From NCBI GenBank assembly GCA_000708835.1, contig DF236981.1, forward strand, positions 124,001-188,000: a DNA stretch of 64,000 nucleotides, read 5' to 3'. This document shows positions 61,501 through 64,000 of this stretch, piece by piece. The notes under the pieces were generated by a model. It was not told the origin of the DNA, did not search any database, and saw only the letters and a list, made by a program, of their open reading frames with translations. This stretch comes from Klebsormidium nitens. Lineage: Eukaryota > Streptophyta > Klebsormidiophyceae > Klebsormidiales > Klebsormidiaceae. Each line of letters opens with the position of its first letter. Position 1 is the first letter of the stretch. The position numbers were made by a program, and so were the translations under genes.

Positions 61501-63580
61501 AGATTCTTCGAAAATTTTCGTTGTGGCTATGATTCCTCAGAAGTTCGTCGAGATCCATACGCTCGAGCACATCCTATTCTCCTCCGTTGCCATTCCAGGG
61601 GGAGTTAAAGACCCTGGAGTCGTCGTACTTTTTGTTCCCGTCCGTTTTGCAGCTCTTCCGCGGTACTTGCTCTTTCTGGAGTTCGTAGTCTTGCACACGG
61701 CCAAGCGCCTTCTAGTTTCCTCCCATTGCAACCTCAGCCCAAATTTAGAAACCGTACACTCGTTTTCTATCCCCTCATTATCGCAGCTCTTCCGCAAGTA
61801 CTTGCTGTCTCAGAAGGTCTCGAGATCCACATGTTTTAACTCCGCTTGCCCTTCCTTCCAGCCCAAAAACGCAGATGTTAAAAGTCTGACCCATCACCCC
61901 CTGTTTCGCAGCTCTTCCGCGAGTACCTTCTCTCCCAGAAGTTCGTTGAGATCCACACGCCCAAGCTCATCTCCGGCAGCAGCGAGGGCGGCGCGTCCGT
62001 GTTCCACCTGCAGTACCTCGGCCAGCCTGCGTGCCTCGCGCAGTCGCCGCAGCTGTACAAGCAGATGGCGATCATGGCCGACTTCGGGCGCGTCTTCGAA
62101 GTGGGGCCGGTCTTCCGGGCGGAGAAGTCGTTCACGCACCGGCACCTGTGAGCGAACGGAACGACTAGCTTGTTTGATTGTTCAGGTGTTGTTACCTGTA
62201 AGCAAATCAGGGACCTGGAGAAGTCATTCAAGCACCGACACCTGAGAGCGAACGGATCCACGTCGCTGGTCTGATACTTATGCATCGCTGCCTGCTCAAG
62301 CAAAGCGGAGGATCGAACGGATCCTGACGGCTCGTTTGATCTGTCCAAAAGCGAAAAGCTCATCTTATGAACATACAATCAGCATGAAATCAAAACGGAG
62401 CATTGTGCAGAAAAGTCGTTGGTACAAACTGTGGTACTCGGGAAGGCTTGCATTTGGTGCGTCTGCCCTGCGAGGCTGACTGCATGACTCGCTTGTGGAA
62501 TCTTTGTCGTCGCCCGAAACTTTTTCTTGCTGGTGCTTTCATAAAAGTCCTGCATGAACAAAAGGTCCCGCGATCAGGGTAGGATCAGGATACGATCCAC
62601 TCCATCGTAAAGCGTATCCTCATCCTGGCAGCTGCTTCGTAGTAAAGTTGCGCAAGTCGTGGCGGTCAGTTTTTATCTTTACACCTTCAAGTCTCTGGTG
62701 CTGGTTACAAATTTGTCGTGGGTAGAAGAAAGTTTACCACGTAGTCAAACTGCCCCACGGACCCTTAACATTCTCACTTTTAGCATTTCTGATTTCTCAT
62801 GTCCCTGATTTGATGTCACTGTTCCGTTCAGGACGGAGTTCACGGGCCTCGATTTTGAGATGGAGATCAAGGAGCACTACGAGGAGGTGCTGGACGTGAT
62901 CGACGGGCTGTTCGTGTCCATCTTCGAGGGGATCAACGCGCGGTGTCAAGAGGAGCTGGAGGCCGTCAACTCGCAGTACCCATACGAGCCGCTACAGGTA
63001 TTGGGTTTTGCGTCACCCCCGGGTTTGCTTTGAAGATGGGTTTGGGGTGAAGTTGTGAAGTGGTGCATTCTACCCTTCGACATTGCCGAGTGGTCGCTCT
63101 CTGGTTCTTGACGAAAGATTCGATCTCATTCAGTTTTATCAGCACGCAGAGTCGGCGATGTAGAATTTACTACTGATTTAGTAGACATCGAGAGCACGTT
63201 TTGGGGCGCCCTGCTTACGTTGCCATGATAAGCCTATAGTGCTTATATCAAGCGGAGTTGAACTTGTGCAACCTTATTTCGAGCTACTCTTTAAGAGCTA
63301 CAACGCAAGGAGTTAGAGGCCCAAAGCCTAGAAGCATCGATTCAAGCCTTACCAAGCATGTTCAATCTGCTATTCATACACTTGTCTATCCCAGTGTCAG
63401 CAAACTTGATCATCCCGCCAATCCCTTCTCGCTGCTTGTGCAGTTTCTGCCACAGGGCTGTCGCATCAAGTTTGCGGACGGAATCCAGATGCTGCACGAG
63501 GCAGGGTTCAAGGACGCGGACCCGCACGGGGACCTGTCCACGGAACTAGAGCGGGAACTCGGAAAGCTCGTCAAGGAAAA
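58518..63580 (+). CDS. aspartyl-tRNA synthetase, cytosolic, 3' end outside window
   Basis: Eight exons in phase: 58518-58653, 59219-59368, 59757-60079, 60532-60642, 61193-61306, 61912-62147, 62832-62997, 63444-63580. It charges tRNA-Asp with aspartate. Order: an Ala/Lys-rich N-terminal extension (residues 1-95, [12 protein letters not shown] helix) as in eukaryotic class IIb synthetases; the OB-fold anticodon-binding domain ([31 protein letters not shown]); the hinge [20 protein letters not shown]; motif 1 region ([28 protein letters not shown]); and motif 2 ([10 protein letters not shown] then HRHLTEFTGLD). The last visible exon ends LGKLVKEK, so the C-terminal catalytic part with motif 3 lies beyond 64000. 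No organelle targeting sequence. The start ATG is the first in frame. Introns contain decayed exon-edge copies (see repeats). Confidence 0.5.
60187..60222. repeat. short direct repeat, TTCTAGACCTAC type
   Basis: ACCTTCTAGACCTACTAG is followed at once by a second near copy ending in CTACTTTT. Two units of 18 bp in an AspRS intron. Confidence 0.5.
61466..61960 (+). repeat. decayed tandem copies of an exon start (AspRS gene)
   Basis: The functional exon begins at 61912 (CTCTTCCGCGAGTACCTT). Copies with the acceptor AG and the same CTCTTCCGC start lie at 61653 and 61787 (steps 134 and 125 bp). An older copy keeps the CAGAAGTTCGTCGAGATCCA segment at about 61536-61555, and a shorter trace lies near 61466. 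Copies diverge after 50-70 bases and carry frame changes. Confidence 0.5.
62119..62258 (+). repeat. decayed copy of an exon end and donor (AspRS gene)
   Basis: The true exon end (GAGAAGTCGTTCACGCACCG, donor CACCT|GTGAGC at 62147) recurs at about 62217-62258, 97 bp downstream, with its donor GT changed to GA and the same GCGAACGGA trailer. Confidence 0.5.
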
Positions 63581-64000
63581 GTGAGCAACACGCACCTGTT
63601 CGGCAGATTGACCTGTTTTGCCTGTCCCTCTTTCCATTCTTCCAAGATGCTGCAATTCGTGGGTTGTCCCCTCTGTGAAGGCTGTACCTTTTGGCTCGCA
63701 GTGGTTTTTTCTCGGATCCTTGGGAAGGGAGCGGAACAGAATGGTGTGGGCTCTGCGGGGTAAAGGGCATTCTTAAGAGTACGACTTGTCAGAAGTATCC
63801 AGAGGCTCTTTTCATGATAGCAGGTTAAAAGAGGGATATCTTAGAAAGTGGTCAGGCGAAGTGACCGCGTGCAAGCCTGTCCGAAAGGACGATTTTTCTC
63901 ACGCACGAGTCTTCGAGCTTGACTTGTTAAAGGTTCTCAATGTACCGACAAACAATGTCTTGAACAAAAGAAAGGACTCGCACACCATGATGATTTCCCT

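Noticed and set aside
1-64000. tRNA, rRNA, CRISPR or riboswitch signals
   Set aside because: Looked for T-loop GGTTCRA contexts with paired arms, regular spaced repeats and known aptamer cores; none was convincing.

Overview
This is a nuclear genomic window from a eukaryote of the green lineage. Genes are split into many short GC-rich exons separated by introns of about 100-900 bp with ordinary GT-AG borders, and the families are plant-type: an O-fucosyltransferase with a type II membrane anchor, a class I-like small heat-shock protein and a green-lineage RTF2. A streptophyte alga of the Klebsormidium kind would fit, but that is inference only. I see no operons, CRISPR array, rRNA or tRNA gene. 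Exons below were placed by hand from splice borders and reading phase; for most genes every junction closes in phase.

Layout: (1) 265-7132 (+), the 3' part of a TTC13-like TPR gene. (2) 8681-13956 (-), a long disordered protein of unknown function. (3) 15391-20467 (-), O-fucosyltransferase, with an apparent 1-nt frameshift in its best conserved motif. (4) 22100-35855 (+), a 25-exon gene joining a membrane GT2 polysaccharide synthase to a C-terminal GH8 glycoside hydrolase domain. (5) 37091-39007 (-), DUF4419 protein. (6) 40041-44504 (+), an 831-residue protein of unknown function. (7) 45828-47708 (+), an intronless, secreted or membrane-anchored Cys-containing protein. (8) 48746-51213 (-), small heat-shock protein. 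(9) 53283-57353 (-), replication termination factor 2. (10) 58518-63580 onward (+), cytosolic aspartyl-tRNA synthetase, cut by the window end.

Two things stand out. First, the GT2-GH8 fusion physically joins functions that bacteria keep as neighbouring genes (bcsA and bcsZ) and that tunicates join in another way (GT2-GH6). Its GH8 part seems to have lost the catalytic acid (Glu to Gln) while keeping the likely base. Second, several unrelated genes (TTC13-like, GT2-GH8, AspRS twice, sHSP) carry decayed tandem copies of an exon edge, including the splice site, in the adjoining intron. This looks like a recurrent local process of intron growth or splice-site duplication. Two foldback (MITE-like) elements with flanking direct repeats also lie in introns of the GT2-GH8 gene.

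The genes do not form an evident pathway. The O-fucosyltransferase and the GT2-GH8 gene are divergent neighbours that both act on glycans, but I see no shared control element.
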